This document shows, piece after piece, positions 1-5,977 of a stretch of 8,875 bases of DNA. Positions within the stretch are counted from its first letter, which is position 1. Each line of letters starts with the position of its first letter. The notes beneath the pieces are model-generated. The model saw only the letters and a list, made by a program, of their open reading frames with translations. It was not told the origin of the DNA and searched no databases. The DNA comes from JANNWF01 sp041675805 (GTDB lineage: Bacteria > Pseudomonadota > Gammaproteobacteria > Xanthomonadales > Xanthomonadaceae): contig JBAYTD010000117.1 in NCBI GenBank assembly GCA_041675805.1, positions 1-8,875 on the forward strand. Reading direction: 5' to 3'. A program made the translations under genes and the position numbers.

Positions 1-158
1 AGCGAGGGCTCCAGGCGGGTGATGCGGCCCTTGTAGATGTTGCCTTTCTTCTGTTCCTTCGACGGCTGTTCGATGTCGATGTCGTACAGCGTCTGTCCAT
101 CGACCACTGCAACCCGCAGTTCTTCCTGCTGGGTCGCGTTGATGAGCATCCTTTTCAT
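1..158 (-). CDS. rne: Ribonuclease E, N-terminal fragment (runs off left edge)
   Basis: This is the 5' end of the gene for the essential endoribonuclease that starts mRNA decay, processes rRNA and tRNA precursors and scaffolds the degradosome. Only 52 complete codons are present. The protein begins MKRMLINATQQEELRVAVVD, followed by GQTLYDIDIE and by EQKKGNIYKGRITRLEPS. That is nearly residue for residue the start of enterobacterial RNase E, including the opening of the S1 RNA-binding domain (NIYKGRITR). It fits RNase E better than RNase G, which lacks the MKRMLINATQ opening. The ATG is at 158-156, with GAGGAA 10 bases upstream. The catalytic part and the degradosome-binding tail lie outside the window. 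The gene diverges from rluC, as in E. coli. Confidence 0.95.
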   Translation of the reverse strand, partial: MKRMLINATQQEELRVAVVDGQTLYDIDIEQPSKEQKKGNIYKGRITRLEPS

Positions 159-168
159 TGTGATTTCA

Positions 169-174
169 TTCCTC
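169..174 (-). promoter_or_regulatory. Ribosome binding site of rne
   Basis: GAGGAA on the minus strand lies 10 bases before the rne ATG. It supports the first ATG, rather than the second Met codon three codons later, as the start. Confidence 0.6.
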
Positions 175-361
175 ACGCGCTCGACCGCGAGGAACGCCGG
201 GGGATCCGCGCCCAGACTTCGGGACGGCCATCGCGGCGCTGCGCGCCAACGAGGGACCATGCGAAACTTTCGGCGCTGCAATACCGACGACGTTGCCGCC
301 ACGGGAGCGCTAGAACCATTGCCGAACCGGAAGGCGCCAGGCGCCGTCACGGCCTCCATGC

Positions 362-388
362 CGGAAACACGGACATCCGTTGTTTCCG
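362..388 (-). promoter_or_regulatory. Stem-loop in rne leader (proximal)
   Basis: CGGAAACA (362-369) pairs exactly with TGTTTCCG (381-388). Inside it CGG (370-372) pairs with CCG (377-379) around the four-base loop ACAT, and base 380 is bulged. This gives an 11-bp stem. No T-tract follows on either strand, so it is not an intrinsic terminator. Confidence 0.5.
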
Positions 389-515
389 TGCGAAGACATC
401 TGACCGCACAACCCATGCCGCAGCGGTTACCATGACGGACATGGCGGGAGCGCTGGCTGCACGGGGGATGCGGTTCCCGTCGTCGGCCCAGGGGCTGGAA
501 AGTCCGATCCGCTGC

Positions 516-533
516 GCAAGCCGGAAGGCTTGC
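516..533 (-). promoter_or_regulatory. Stem-loop in rne leader (middle)
   Basis: GCAAGCC (516-522) and GGCTTGC (527-533) form a perfect 7-bp stem closed by the tetraloop positions 523-526 (GGAA on plus, TTCC on minus). GTCC (502-505) and GGAC (536-539) could add an outer helix across an internal loop. There is no T-tract. Confidence 0.45.
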
Positions 534-561
534 ATGGACGGGCCAGGCTGCGTGTCAACTC

Positions 562-599
562 GTCATCGGGCGACTGCTTTCGGCAGTGCCGGCGATGAC
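562..599 (-). promoter_or_regulatory. Long bulged stem-loop in rne leader (distal)
   Basis: Three helices stack. GTCATCG (562-568) pairs with CGATGAC (593-599), GGC (569-571) with GCC (588-590), and ACTGC (573-577) with GCAGT (583-587), around the loop 578-582. The bulges are base 572 on one side and 591-592 on the other. Fifteen base pairs with small bulges is more typical of a functional RNA structure than of a terminator. It lies within about 100 bases of the presumed rne transcription start. It could be the counterpart of the autoregulatory hairpin of the enterobacterial rne leader, which I infer from position only. Confidence 0.5.
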
Positions 600-632
600 C
601 GCGCCGGGCTCCGGGTCGGTTTCCCTAAGCTT

Positions 633-662
633 TTGAGCAAACAACAAAATTGGGACGCTAAT
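633..662 (+). promoter_or_regulatory. Candidate sigma-70 promoter for rluC
   Basis: TTGAGC (633-638; 4 of 6) is followed after 18 bases by GCTAAT (657-662; 4 of 6), inside the AT-rich patch. Transcription would begin near 669, leaving a 5' leader of about 24 bases before the rluC ATG. The match is modest. The setting, directly before the gene in the only AT-rich stretch, adds support. Confidence 0.3.
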
Positions 663-672
663 TCGCGCCCGA

Positions 673-702
673 AGTGTAGCAAGCGGAAAAGCATGACGGC
701 AA
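673..702 (-). promoter_or_regulatory. Candidate sigma-70 promoter for rne
   Basis: On the minus strand, TTGCCG (702-697; 4 of 6 against TTGACA) is followed after 18 bases by TACACT (678-673; 4 of 6 against TATAAT). TGC directly before the -10 gives an extended -10 element. The start would be near 666, giving a leader of roughly 500 bases. The -35 lies inside the first codons of rluC. Confidence 0.35.
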
Positions 703-1676
703 ACACGCATCATTCGACCGGCCCGGCCGGCGGCGGCGTCCGCATCGTCACCGTGGACGCCGAACGCGCCGGCCAGCGGCTGGACAATTTCCTCCTCGCC
801 CAGTTTCGCGGCGCGCCGCGCTCCCTGGTGTATCGCCTGCTGCGCACCGGCCAGGTGCGGGTGAACGGCAGGCGCGCCAAGCCCGACTCGCGACTGGAGC
901 CGGGTGATGCCGTGCGCCTGCCGCCGGTGCGGCTCGATCCCGGCCCCGATCCCGGCACGCCGCATCCCGAACTGCTGCGCCGGATGGAAGCCAGCATCGT
1001 GTTCGAGGATCGCGCCCTTTTGGTGCTGGACAAGCCCAGCGGCATCGCCAGCCACGGCGGCAGCGGGATCGGTTTCGGCGCCATCGAACTGATGCGCGCG
1101 TTGCGTCCGCGCGACACGCTGGAACTGGCGCATCGGCTTGATCGGGACACCTCCGGCCTGCTGGTGCTGACCCGCAAGCGCTCGGCGCTGACCGAATTGC
1201 AGGCGCTGATCCGCGCCGGTCGGCTGGAAAAGCGCTACCTGGCCCTGCTGGTCGGCATCCTGCCGCAGCCGACCATGACGGTGAATGCGCCGCTGGAAAA
1301 ATTCGTGTTGCAGGGCGGTGAGCGCATGGTCCGCGTTTCCGACGCCGGCAAACCCTCGCGAAGCCACTTCCGCGTGCTGGAGCGCGCCGGCGCGCACAGT
1401 TTTGCCGAGATCAGGATCGACACCGGCCGCACCCATCAAATCCGCGTCCACAGTGCCCACATCGGCCATCCGGTTGCCGGCGACGAGAAATACGGCGAGC
1501 GCGCCGCCAATGCCGGACTGAAGCAGGCCGGCCTGTCGCGACTGTTCCTGCATGCCGCCGCGCTGTCCTTCGCCCTCAAGGATGGCGACCAGCCCTACGA
1601 GCTGAGCGCGCCGTTGCCGGATGAACTGCGCGGCGTGCTGGATCGCCTGCACGGCCCGCCGCGCCGGTCGGCGTAG
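693..1676 (+). CDS. rluC: 23S rRNA pseudouridine(955/2504/2580) synthase RluC
   Basis: This 327-residue protein converts three uridines of 23S rRNA to pseudouridine in the cytoplasm (E. coli positions 955, 2504 and 2580). An S4 RNA-binding domain spans about residues 27-85 (AGQRLDNFLLAQFRG, RTGQVRVNGRRAKPD, LPPVRL). The RluA-type catalytic domain follows, with HRLDRDTSG at 147-155, where D150 is the catalytic aspartate, and GRTHQIRVH at 245-253. VLDKPSGIASHGGSG (111-125) is typical of RluC. Length and alignment match E. coli RluC (319 aa). The frame stays open upstream to an ATG at 432, but those 87 residues look like shadow translation of the rne leader. The ATG at 693 matches the family start, though its ribosome site (GCGGAA) is weak. 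The gene is divergent from rne and convergent with the Lnb-like gene, with only 4 bases between the stop codons and no visible terminator. Confidence 0.93.
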   Translation: MTANTHHSTGPAGGGVRIVTVDAERAGQRLDNFLLAQFRGAPRSLVYRLLRTGQVRVNGRRAKPDSRLEPGDAVRLPPVRLDPGPDPGTPHPELLRRMEASIVFEDRALLVLDKPSGIASHGGSGIGFGAIELMRALRPRDTLELAHRLDRDTSGLLVLTRKRSALTELQALIRAGRLEKRYLALLVGILPQPTMTVNAPLEKFVLQGGERMVRVSDAGKPSRSHFRVLERAGAHSFAEIRIDTGRTHQIRVHSAHIGHPVAGDEKYGERAANAGLKQAGLSRLFLHAAALSFALKDGDQPYELSAPLPDELRGVLDRLHGPPRRSA

Positions 1677-1680
1677 GGGC

Positions 1681-2871
1681 TCAATCCTGTCGCGTGGTGC
1701 CAGCCTGGCGCAGGGCGTGCGCGACGACCAGATGGCTCGGCAGGATCAGGAAAATCCAGTCCAGCATGCGCTGGTCGGTGACCACCCAGTTGACGAACAG
1801 CGCCAGCACGCCGATGGCGGCGACGAAGGTGGCCAGGTGCGCACTCCAGCGCGGTGGCGGGCGACCTTGCCAAAGCGCCGGCAGGGCGGTGAGAAGCGCA
1901 AGGCACAGAGGATTGGCCAGCAGCAGATTGGCGTTGCGCCAGGCGGCCCAATGTCCGCTCAGCAGCCACAACGCCAGAAGGCCCAGCCCGGCCGCGCCGC
2001 AGAGCGTCCAGAACAGTGCCAGAAGGCCGGCTCCGGCACGACGGGGAGAGCGGCCGGCGCGGCGCAGCAGAGCCGCCAGCGCGCCGCCCAGCAACACGCC
2101 GCAGACGAGGAACCCGAGCCGCCAGCGTGGCGTTTCCTGCGGGGCCGGCGGTCGCCGCGTTGCCAGCAACTCGGCTTCGGTGGCGATCACCGGACGGCCA
2201 TCCGGATGGCGGATTTCGCCCATCAGGTCGGCCAGACGCTGCGGGACGAAGGCTTCGTTCCAGCGATTGAGCGGCCGGTCGGCGGCGGGTCCGAGGCCGA
2301 AGTGCATGCCCAGCGCCATCCACGGCAACGGCGAGGACAGCCGCAGCGCTTCGCTGCGCCAGGTCAGTCCGCGCGAACGCGCATCGCTCTGCCGGCGCAG
2401 TTCGCCGCCCAGTGCCTCGTCGAGACGGTCGCGCACGCGAGTGGAGCAGTTGGAGAGGAAATAGTCGTAGCGGTAATCGGCGTTTTCCGGCCGCGCGTTG
2501 TCGGCCAGCGCGGCGGCCAGCCGCGTCGCGGCAGCGGCGTCGAGGTCCAGCCACTGCGCACGCACGCCGCGACCTTCCGCCGCGTACTGCGACAAATCGG
2601 CGGCCAGCGGCATCACCGCCAGGCGATAAAGCATCTCGCCGCGCAGGAAGCGGCCGAGGAAGTTGGGCTGCTCGAAATCGAAATAACCGTAGTTGTAGAC
2701 CAGCGCCTGCCGGCCATCATCGACCAGCAGGGCGTTGTGGCCGAAGCGCGCCCAGTATTCCTCGCCCGGATCGATGGTCAACAGGGCGATGCGCGGTGTC
2801 GCCGTGGCGGTGGCGGCCCAGCACAGCAGCAGGACGACGAGGGCGATCCGGCCCCGAAACGCCTCAGGCAT
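1681..2871 (-). CDS. Lnb/DUF4105-family membrane protein, possible lipoprotein N-acyltransferase
   Basis: This 396-residue envelope protein has a signal peptide or first membrane helix at about 9-25 and a periplasmic domain to about 245. Five probable membrane segments follow, near 251-269, 281-305, 315-335, 343-363 and 368-388. The periplasmic part carries the DUF4105 hallmarks: PGEEYWARFGH (35-45), YNYGYFDF (59-66), RFLRGEMLYRL (74-84) and YDYFLSNCSTRVRD (135-148). The family was renamed after Enterococcus Lnb, which makes lyso-form N-acylated lipoproteins; H45 and C142 are the residues expected to be catalytic (from memory of the family). The ATG at 2871-2869 overlaps the corC stop by 8 bases and has no Shine-Dalgarno, which suggests translational coupling. 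A longer open frame from 3027 only reads corC out of frame. The gene occupies the place of lnt in the E. coli ybeZ-ybeY-ybeX-lnt operon. The family call is strong; an acyltransferase role is inference, since many proteobacterial members are uncharacterised. Confidence 0.82.
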   Translation of the reverse strand: MPEAFRGRIALVVLLLCWAATATATPRIALLTIDPGEEYWARFGHNALLVDDGRQALVYNYGYFDFEQPNFLGRFLRGEMLYRLAVMPLAADLSQYAAEGRGVRAQWLDLDAAAATRLAAALADNARPENADYRYDYFLSNCSTRVRDRLDEALGGELRRQSDARSRGLTWRSEALRLSSPLPWMALGMHFGLGPAADRPLNRWNEAFVPQRLADLMGEIRHPDGRPVIATEAELLATRRPPAPQETPRWRLGFLVCGVLLGGALAALLRRAGRSPRRAGAGLLALFWTLCGAAGLGLLALWLLSGHWAAWRNANLLLANPLCLALLTALPALWQGRPPPRWSAHLATFVAAIGVLALFVNWVVTDQRMLDWIFLILPSHLVVAHALRQAGTTRQD

Positions 2872-3727
2872 CGGCCAGCACGCGCAGGTGGAAGCCGTGG
2901 ACGCGGCGGCCATCGGCCTGGGCGACGCTGAGGTGGAAGCGCTCGTCGAGGACGATCTCGTCGCCGACTTCCGGCAGGCGGCCGATGCGCGCGCCGACCA
3001 GCCCGCCGAGGGTGTCGTACTCGTCATCGGGCAGGCGGGCGGAAAAGTGCTCGTTGAACACGTCGATCGGGGTCAGTGCATCGACCAGATAACGGCCGTC
3101 GGCCAGTTCGCTGACGTGCGCGCTGGCGTCCGGCGCGTCGTCGTATTCGTCGTCTATCTTGCCGACGATCTGCTCCAGCACGTCCTCGATGGTGACCAGG
3201 CCGGCGACCCCACCGTATTCGTCGACCACGATCGCCATGTGGTTGCGCGAGTCGCGGAATTCCTTCAGCAGCACGTTCAGCCGCTTCGACGCCGGCACCA
3301 GCACGGCCGGGCGCAGCAGCTTGCGGATGTCGAGCGGGGAGTGGCTGTCCCAGTCGCGCAGCAGATCCTTGGCCAGCAGCACGCCGAGGATGTCGTCGCG
3401 GTCCTCGCCGTGGACGGGGAAGCGCGAGTGGCCGCTTTCGACCATCATCGCCAGGGTGTCGGCGGGGTCGGCGTCGATGGCCAGCGACACCACCTGGGCG
3501 TGCGGCACCATGACATCGGCGACGTGCTTTTCGGAGACGGCGATGGCGCCTTCGATCATCGCCAGGGTGTCGGCGTCGATCAGACCGTTGGCCTGGGCCG
3601 ACTGCAAGGTTTCAATCAGTTGGTCGCGATTGCGCAGCTCGCTGGAAAACGCCTGGGTAAGGCGGCCGAGCCAAGATCGCGGGGTGGACGATGCGGTGGA
3701 GTGGCTACTGTCTGGGTCGTCTGACAT
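2864..3727 (-). CDS. corC: CorC/YbeX, CBS-domain magnesium/cobalt efflux-associated protein
   Basis: This is a 287-residue cytoplasmic protein of the CorC/YbeX family, linked to magnesium and cobalt homeostasis and, in E. coli, to ribosome function. It has no membrane segments, so it is the short CorC type rather than a DUF21 (CNNM-like) transporter. Two CBS domains lie at about 72-127 (DVMVPHAQVVSL, ESGHSRFPV, GVLLAKDLL) and 137-190 (LLRPAVLVPASKR, MAIVVDEYGGVAGLVTIEDV). The C-terminal CorC_HlyC transporter-associated domain is at about 205-285, with DEYDTLGGLV at 235-244. The opening MSDD and NRDQLIETL match E. coli CorC closely, supporting the ATG at 3727-3725 despite the lack of a clear Shine-Dalgarno. 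It lies downstream of phoH and ybeY as in E. coli, but is separated from ybeY by the DUF1428 gene, and it overlaps the Lnb-like gene. Confidence 0.93.
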   Translation of the reverse strand: MSDDPDSSHSTASSTPRSWLGRLTQAFSSELRNRDQLIETLQSAQANGLIDADTLAMIEGAIAVSEKHVADVMVPHAQVVSLAIDADPADTLAMMVESGHSRFPVHGEDRDDILGVLLAKDLLRDWDSHSPLDIRKLLRPAVLVPASKRLNVLLKEFRDSRNHMAIVVDEYGGVAGLVTIEDVLEQIVGKIDDEYDDAPDASAHVSELADGRYLVDALTPIDVFNEHFSARLPDDEYDTLGGLVGARIGRLPEVGDEIVLDERFHLSVAQADGRRVHGFHLRVLADA

Positions 3728-3764
3728 GGAGGTGGAAACGGCGCCGGCGACGGCGAGGCGGTCG

Positions 3765-3795
3765 AGTTTAGCGGATGCCGGTGGCGCGCGTGCAA
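3765..3795 (-). promoter_or_regulatory. Candidate weak promoter for corC and the Lnb-like gene
   Basis: On the minus strand, TTGCAC (3795-3790; 3 of 6) precedes TAAACT (3770-3765; 4 of 6 against TATAAT) with a 19-base spacer, in the 139-base gap before corC. The spacer is long and the -35 poor. The gap after DUF1428 makes a separate start for corC and its coupled neighbour plausible. Confidence 0.2.
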
Positions 3796-3841
3796 ACCCG
3801 CGCCGCGCCCGCGCGCGGATCGCGGCGTGCGGGATCGGCCG

Positions 3842-3865
3842 CCGGGCCGGGAAAGCGTGGCCCGG
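3842..3865 (-). terminator. GC-rich hairpin directly after the DUF1428 stop, possible terminator
   Basis: CCGGGCC (3842-3848) and GGCCCGG (3859-3865) form a perfect 7-bp stem with a 10-base loop, one base beyond the DUF1428 stop codon. No T-run follows on the minus strand, so it is not a canonical intrinsic terminator. It may slow transcription or protect a 3' end. Confidence 0.3.
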
Positions 3866-3866
3866 G

Positions 3867-4223
3867 TCAGGCTTCGACGAGGGTCTTGAAACCGCCCCAG
3901 AACATGCGCTTGCCGTCGAACGGCATGTCCTTCGGGTCGCACTTCAGGCGCGGGTCGGTCATCACCTTGGCATTGATGCGGTCGCGCGCCTTGCGCGAGG
4001 GGTAGGTGATCCAGGCAAACACCACCACTTCGCCTTCCTTCAATTTCACGCTTTGCGGAAACGAGGTGCGCTTGCCGGGCTTGACGTCATCGGCGACGCA
4101 TTCCACGTACTCCAGCGCGCCGTGCTCCTTCCACACCTTGGCGGCGGTGCGCGCCATCTTCTTGTATGCGGCCAGCTTGGCCTCGGGAACCGGAACCACG
4201 AAACCATCGACATAGCGAGCCAT
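3867..4223 (-). CDS. DUF1428 family protein (YbaA-like)
   Basis: This is a 118-residue soluble protein with no signal peptide or membrane segment. It reads closely like E. coli YbaA: YVDGFVVPVP (4-13), a long helix with KVWKEHGALEYVEC, then EVVVFAWITYPSRKARD and the C-terminal MPFDGKRMFWGGF. These are the hallmarks of the DUF1428 family, whose fold is a dimeric alpha/beta barrel (ferredoxin-like). No biochemical role is established, so none is assigned here. The ATG at 4223-4221 is favoured over one 12 codons upstream because AAGGAG lies 6 bases before it and the family begins there. It sits between ybeY and corC on the same strand, 106 bases after ybeY and 139 before corC. This is the strongest ribosome site in the cluster and suggests independent, fairly high expression. 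Confidence 0.9.
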   Translation of the reverse strand: MARYVDGFVVPVPEAKLAAYKKMARTAAKVWKEHGALEYVECVADDVKPGKRTSFPQSVKLKEGEVVVFAWITYPSRKARDRINAKVMTDPRLKCDPKDMPFDGKRMFWGGFKTLVEA

Positions 4224-4229
4224 CGCGTT

Positions 4230-4235
4230 CTCCTT
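4230..4235 (-). promoter_or_regulatory. Ribosome binding site of the DUF1428 gene
   Basis: AAGGAG on the minus strand, 6 bases before the ATG, is a near-ideal Shine-Dalgarno. It fixes the start at 4223 rather than 4259. Confidence 0.7.
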
Positions 4236-4256
4236 GGGCGGGGATGCGGCCGCAGG

Positions 4257-4285
4257 CACGGCGCGGGATTCGCCGCGTCGCCGTG
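4257..4285 (-). promoter_or_regulatory. Inverted repeat between ybeY and the DUF1428 gene
   Basis: CACGGCG (4257-4263) and CGCCGTG (4279-4285) are perfect 7-bp arms around a GC-rich 15-base loop, in the 106-base gap. It could end the ybeY transcript or lie in the DUF1428 leader. TAAAGT (4301-4296, minus) just upstream resembles a -10, but I find no matching -35. There is no T-tract. Confidence 0.25.
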
Positions 4286-4329
4286 GCCACCGCCGACTTT
4301 ACGCCGATGCGCCAGCCCGCGCACGCCGC

Positions 4330-4800
4330 TCAGGCGTAGGGATCGGCGAAGCCCAGATCAGCCAGGATGCGCCGCTCCAGCGCCTCCATCGCCTCCGCCT
4401 CGGCGTCGTCCTCGTGATCGTGGCCGAGCAGGTGCAGCACGCCGTGAACGCTCATGTGGGCGAAATGCGCGCGCGCTGACTTGCCCTGTTCGGCGGCCTC
4501 GCGCCGCACCACCGGCGCGCAGATGACCAGATCGCCGAGCAGCGGTGGCAGCGCCGCCTCGGGCAACCCGACGGGCAGGTCGGCGGGGAAGCTCAACACG
4601 TTGGTGGCGTAGTCGCGGCCGCGATAGCGGGCGTTGAAGTCGCGCCCCTCGTCCTCGTCGACGATCAGGATGTTCACCTCCGCCCCGCGCCGACGTTCGC
4701 GCAGCGCCGTGATCGCGCCGATCCAGCGCTGGAAGCTGGCCCGCAACGGCACGCCGGCGCGCCCGGCGCGGTTGTGCACGAAGACGACCGGCTCGCTCAT
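4330..4800 (-). CDS. ybeY: Endoribonuclease YbeY (16S rRNA 3'-end maturation, rRNA quality control)
   Basis: This 156-residue cytoplasmic zinc protein acts in maturation of the 16S rRNA 3' end and in 70S ribosome quality control. The family zinc motif is intact: HGVLHLLGHDH at 119-129, where H119, H123 and H129 are the three metal ligands, followed by the conserved EAEAME (134-139). The conserved NARYRGRDYATNVLSFP (56-72) includes R59, the arginine also required for activity in E. coli YbeY. Length is normal for the family. The ATG at 4800-4798 overlaps the phoH stop as ATGA. GAGGAG 8 bases upstream lies inside phoH, so the two genes should be co-transcribed and translationally coupled, as in most bacteria. 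Confidence 0.95.
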   Translation of the reverse strand: MSEPVVFVHNRAGRAGVPLRASFQRWIGAITALRERRRGAEVNILIVDEDEGRDFNARYRGRDYATNVLSFPADLPVGLPEAALPPLLGDLVICAPVVRREAAEQGKSARAHFAHMSVHGVLHLLGHDHEDDAEAEAMEALERRILADLGFADPYA

Positions 4801-5777
4801 CCGGCCGTCTCCTCGCCCGGCCGCCGCGTCGCCGCGTCGCGCGCCTCGTAGGCACGCACGATGCGCGCCACCAGCGGATGCCGCACCACGTCGCGGGCCT
4901 CGAAAAAGGTGAAGCCGACGCCGTCCACCTCGCGCAGCACCTCGATGGCGTCGCGCAGCCCGGAAGTCTGCGACTTCGGCAGGTCGATCTGGGTCAGATC
5001 ACCGGTGACCACGGCCGAGGAGCCGTGGCCGATGCGGGTCAGGAACATCTTCATCTGCTCGATGGTGGTGTTCTGCGCCTCGTCGAGGATGACGAAGGCA
5101 TCGTTGAGCGTGCGCCCGCGCATGTAGGCCAGCGGTGCCACCTCGATCACGTTGCGCTCCAGCAGGCGGGCGACCTTTTCCGTGCCGAGCATCTCGTACA
5201 GCGCGTCGTACAGCGGACGCAGATAGGGATCGACCTTCTGGCTGAGGTCGCCGGGCAGGAAGCCGAGCTTCTCGCCGGCCTCCACCGCCGGGCGCACCAG
5301 CAGGATGCGCTGCACGCGCGCCTGTTCCAGCGCCTCCACCGCACTGGCCACGGCCAGATAGGTCTTGCCGGTGCCGGCCGGGCCGATGCCGAAATTGAGC
5401 GTGTTGCGGACGATGCCGTGCAGGTAGTTCTTCTGGTTGGCACCCCGCCCGCGCAGCACGCCGCGCTTGGTGCGGATGGTGACCTCGGCGACGTTGGATT
5501 CCGGCTCCAGGTTCGCTTCGCTCAGCGCCGCCTCCAGCGTCGCAGCGTCCAGCCGCCCGTGCGCCGTCTCCGCGTACAGCGAGTGCAGCAGCTCGACCGC
5601 GCGACGGATGGCGGCGGCGTCATCGCCACCGACCCGGAACACATGGCCGCGATTGGCGATCTCCACGCCCAGCCGCTGCTCGATGCTGCGCAGATGCGCA
5701 TCCAGCGGCCCGCACAGATTGGCCAGACGCTCCAGATCGTCCGGTTGCAGCGTGAAATCGTGGTAGGGATGCTTCAT
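4797..5777 (-). CDS. ybeZ: PhoH-like ATPase YbeZ
   Basis: This is a 326-residue cytoplasmic P-loop ATPase of the PhoH family, usually encoded with ybeY and thought to work with it in rRNA processing; its exact reaction is unsettled. An N-terminal KH-like region (about 10-75) precedes the ATPase core. Walker A is GPAGTGKT (132-139) and Walker B is VILDEAQN (229-236). Other family blocks are RPAVEAGEKLGFLPGDLSQK (162-181), AYMRGRTLNDAF (217-228) and TGDLTQIDLP (258-267). Similarity to E. coli YbeZ starts at FTLQPDD, so the ATG at 5777-5775 is chosen. An upstream ATG at 5879 would add 34 residues of low-complexity sequence. Neither start has a good Shine-Dalgarno. miaB, often just upstream in relatives, is not adjacent; a divergent sensor gene is found there instead. 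Confidence 0.93.
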   Translation of the reverse strand: MKHPYHDFTLQPDDLERLANLCGPLDAHLRSIEQRLGVEIANRGHVFRVGGDDAAAIRRAVELLHSLYAETAHGRLDAATLEAALSEANLEPESNVAEVTIRTKRGVLRGRGANQKNYLHGIVRNTLNFGIGPAGTGKTYLAVASAVEALEQARVQRILLVRPAVEAGEKLGFLPGDLSQKVDPYLRPLYDALYEMLGTEKVARLLERNVIEVAPLAYMRGRTLNDAFVILDEAQNTTIEQMKMFLTRIGHGSSAVVTGDLTQIDLPKSQTSGLRDAIEVLREVDGVGFTFFEARDVVRHPLVARIVRAYEARDAATRRPGEETAG

Positions 5778-5817
5778 CGTCGGGCGCGCTGTCGAAGGGG
5801 ACGCCACCATACCCGAG

Positions 5818-5850
5818 GGCAGGCCGGATGGCGCAGCGGTGCGGCCTGCC
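5818..5850 (-). promoter_or_regulatory. Inverted repeat in the phoH/sensor intergenic region
   Basis: GGCAGGCCG (5818-5826) and CGGCCTGCC (5842-5850) are perfect 9-bp arms separated by 15 bases, 40 bases upstream of the phoH ATG. As RNA it would be a stable hairpin in the phoH leader; as DNA it could be an operator. No T-tract follows on either strand, so a terminator is unlikely. The rest of the 205-base region holds no promoter I can call with confidence. Confidence 0.35.
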
Positions 5851-5970
5851 GAAGGCATTGGCATGATGAGAGAATGCACCAGCGTCGGTCAGGACCAATC
5901 GAAAGCGGGTAGTCATTGCAGGAACACTCCAATCCGCGCTGAACCGGAGTAGTCTTGGCTCTGATGCCGG

Positions 5971-5977
5971 AAGGGGG
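5971..5977 (+). promoter_or_regulatory. Ribosome binding site of the sensor gene
   Basis: AAGGGGG lies 5 bases before the ATG at 5983. The in-frame stop TGA at 5962-5964 excludes any longer start. Confidence 0.55.

Larger units (their letters stand above)
159..692 (-). promoter_or_regulatory. rne/rluC intergenic region with presumed long rne 5' leader
   Basis: These 534 bases separate the divergent rne and rluC starts, and I see no convincing gene in them. The small open frames are GC-rich shadows without family resemblance. The region is far longer than promoters alone require. It contains three strong inverted repeats (362-388, 516-533, 562-599) and a locally AT-rich patch at about 627-665. 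In E. coli, rne has a leader of about 360 bases whose stem-loops, conserved in enterobacteria, let RNase E cleave its own mRNA. A structured leader of similar or greater length is the best reading here. That is inferred from position and hairpins, not from sequence identity. Confidence 0.55.

Noticed and set aside
494..600. RNase P RNA-like string (GGAAAGTCCG and nearby stems)
   Set aside because: Only a ten-base coincidence. The other conserved RNase P RNA blocks are absent, and the region is too short and wrongly placed.
432..692. In-frame 87-codon N-terminal extension of rluC from the ATG at 432
   Set aside because: It resembles no RluC sequence, would cover the presumed rne leader and its hairpins, and the family start matches the ATG at 693.
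1621..2931. Plus-strand open frame of 436 codons antisense to the Lnb-like gene
   Set aside because: It starts inside rluC, is rich in Gln/Arg/Ala with no recognisable motif, and the opposite strand encodes a clear family member over the same bases.
2872..3027. 52-codon upstream extension of the Lnb-like gene
   Set aside because: It is only corC read out of frame (Ser/Ala/Thr-rich). The ATG at 2871 gives a proper signal peptide and an 8-base overlap with the corC stop.
5778..5879. 34-residue N-terminal extension of PhoH from the ATG at 5879
   Set aside because: Not similar to YbeZ and would place the 9-bp inverted repeat inside coding sequence; the ATG at 5777 matches the family start.
4878..5912. 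Plus-strand open frame of 344 codons antisense to phoH
   Set aside because: Shadow of the PhoH ATPase. The opposite strand has intact Walker motifs and strong similarity to YbeZ.
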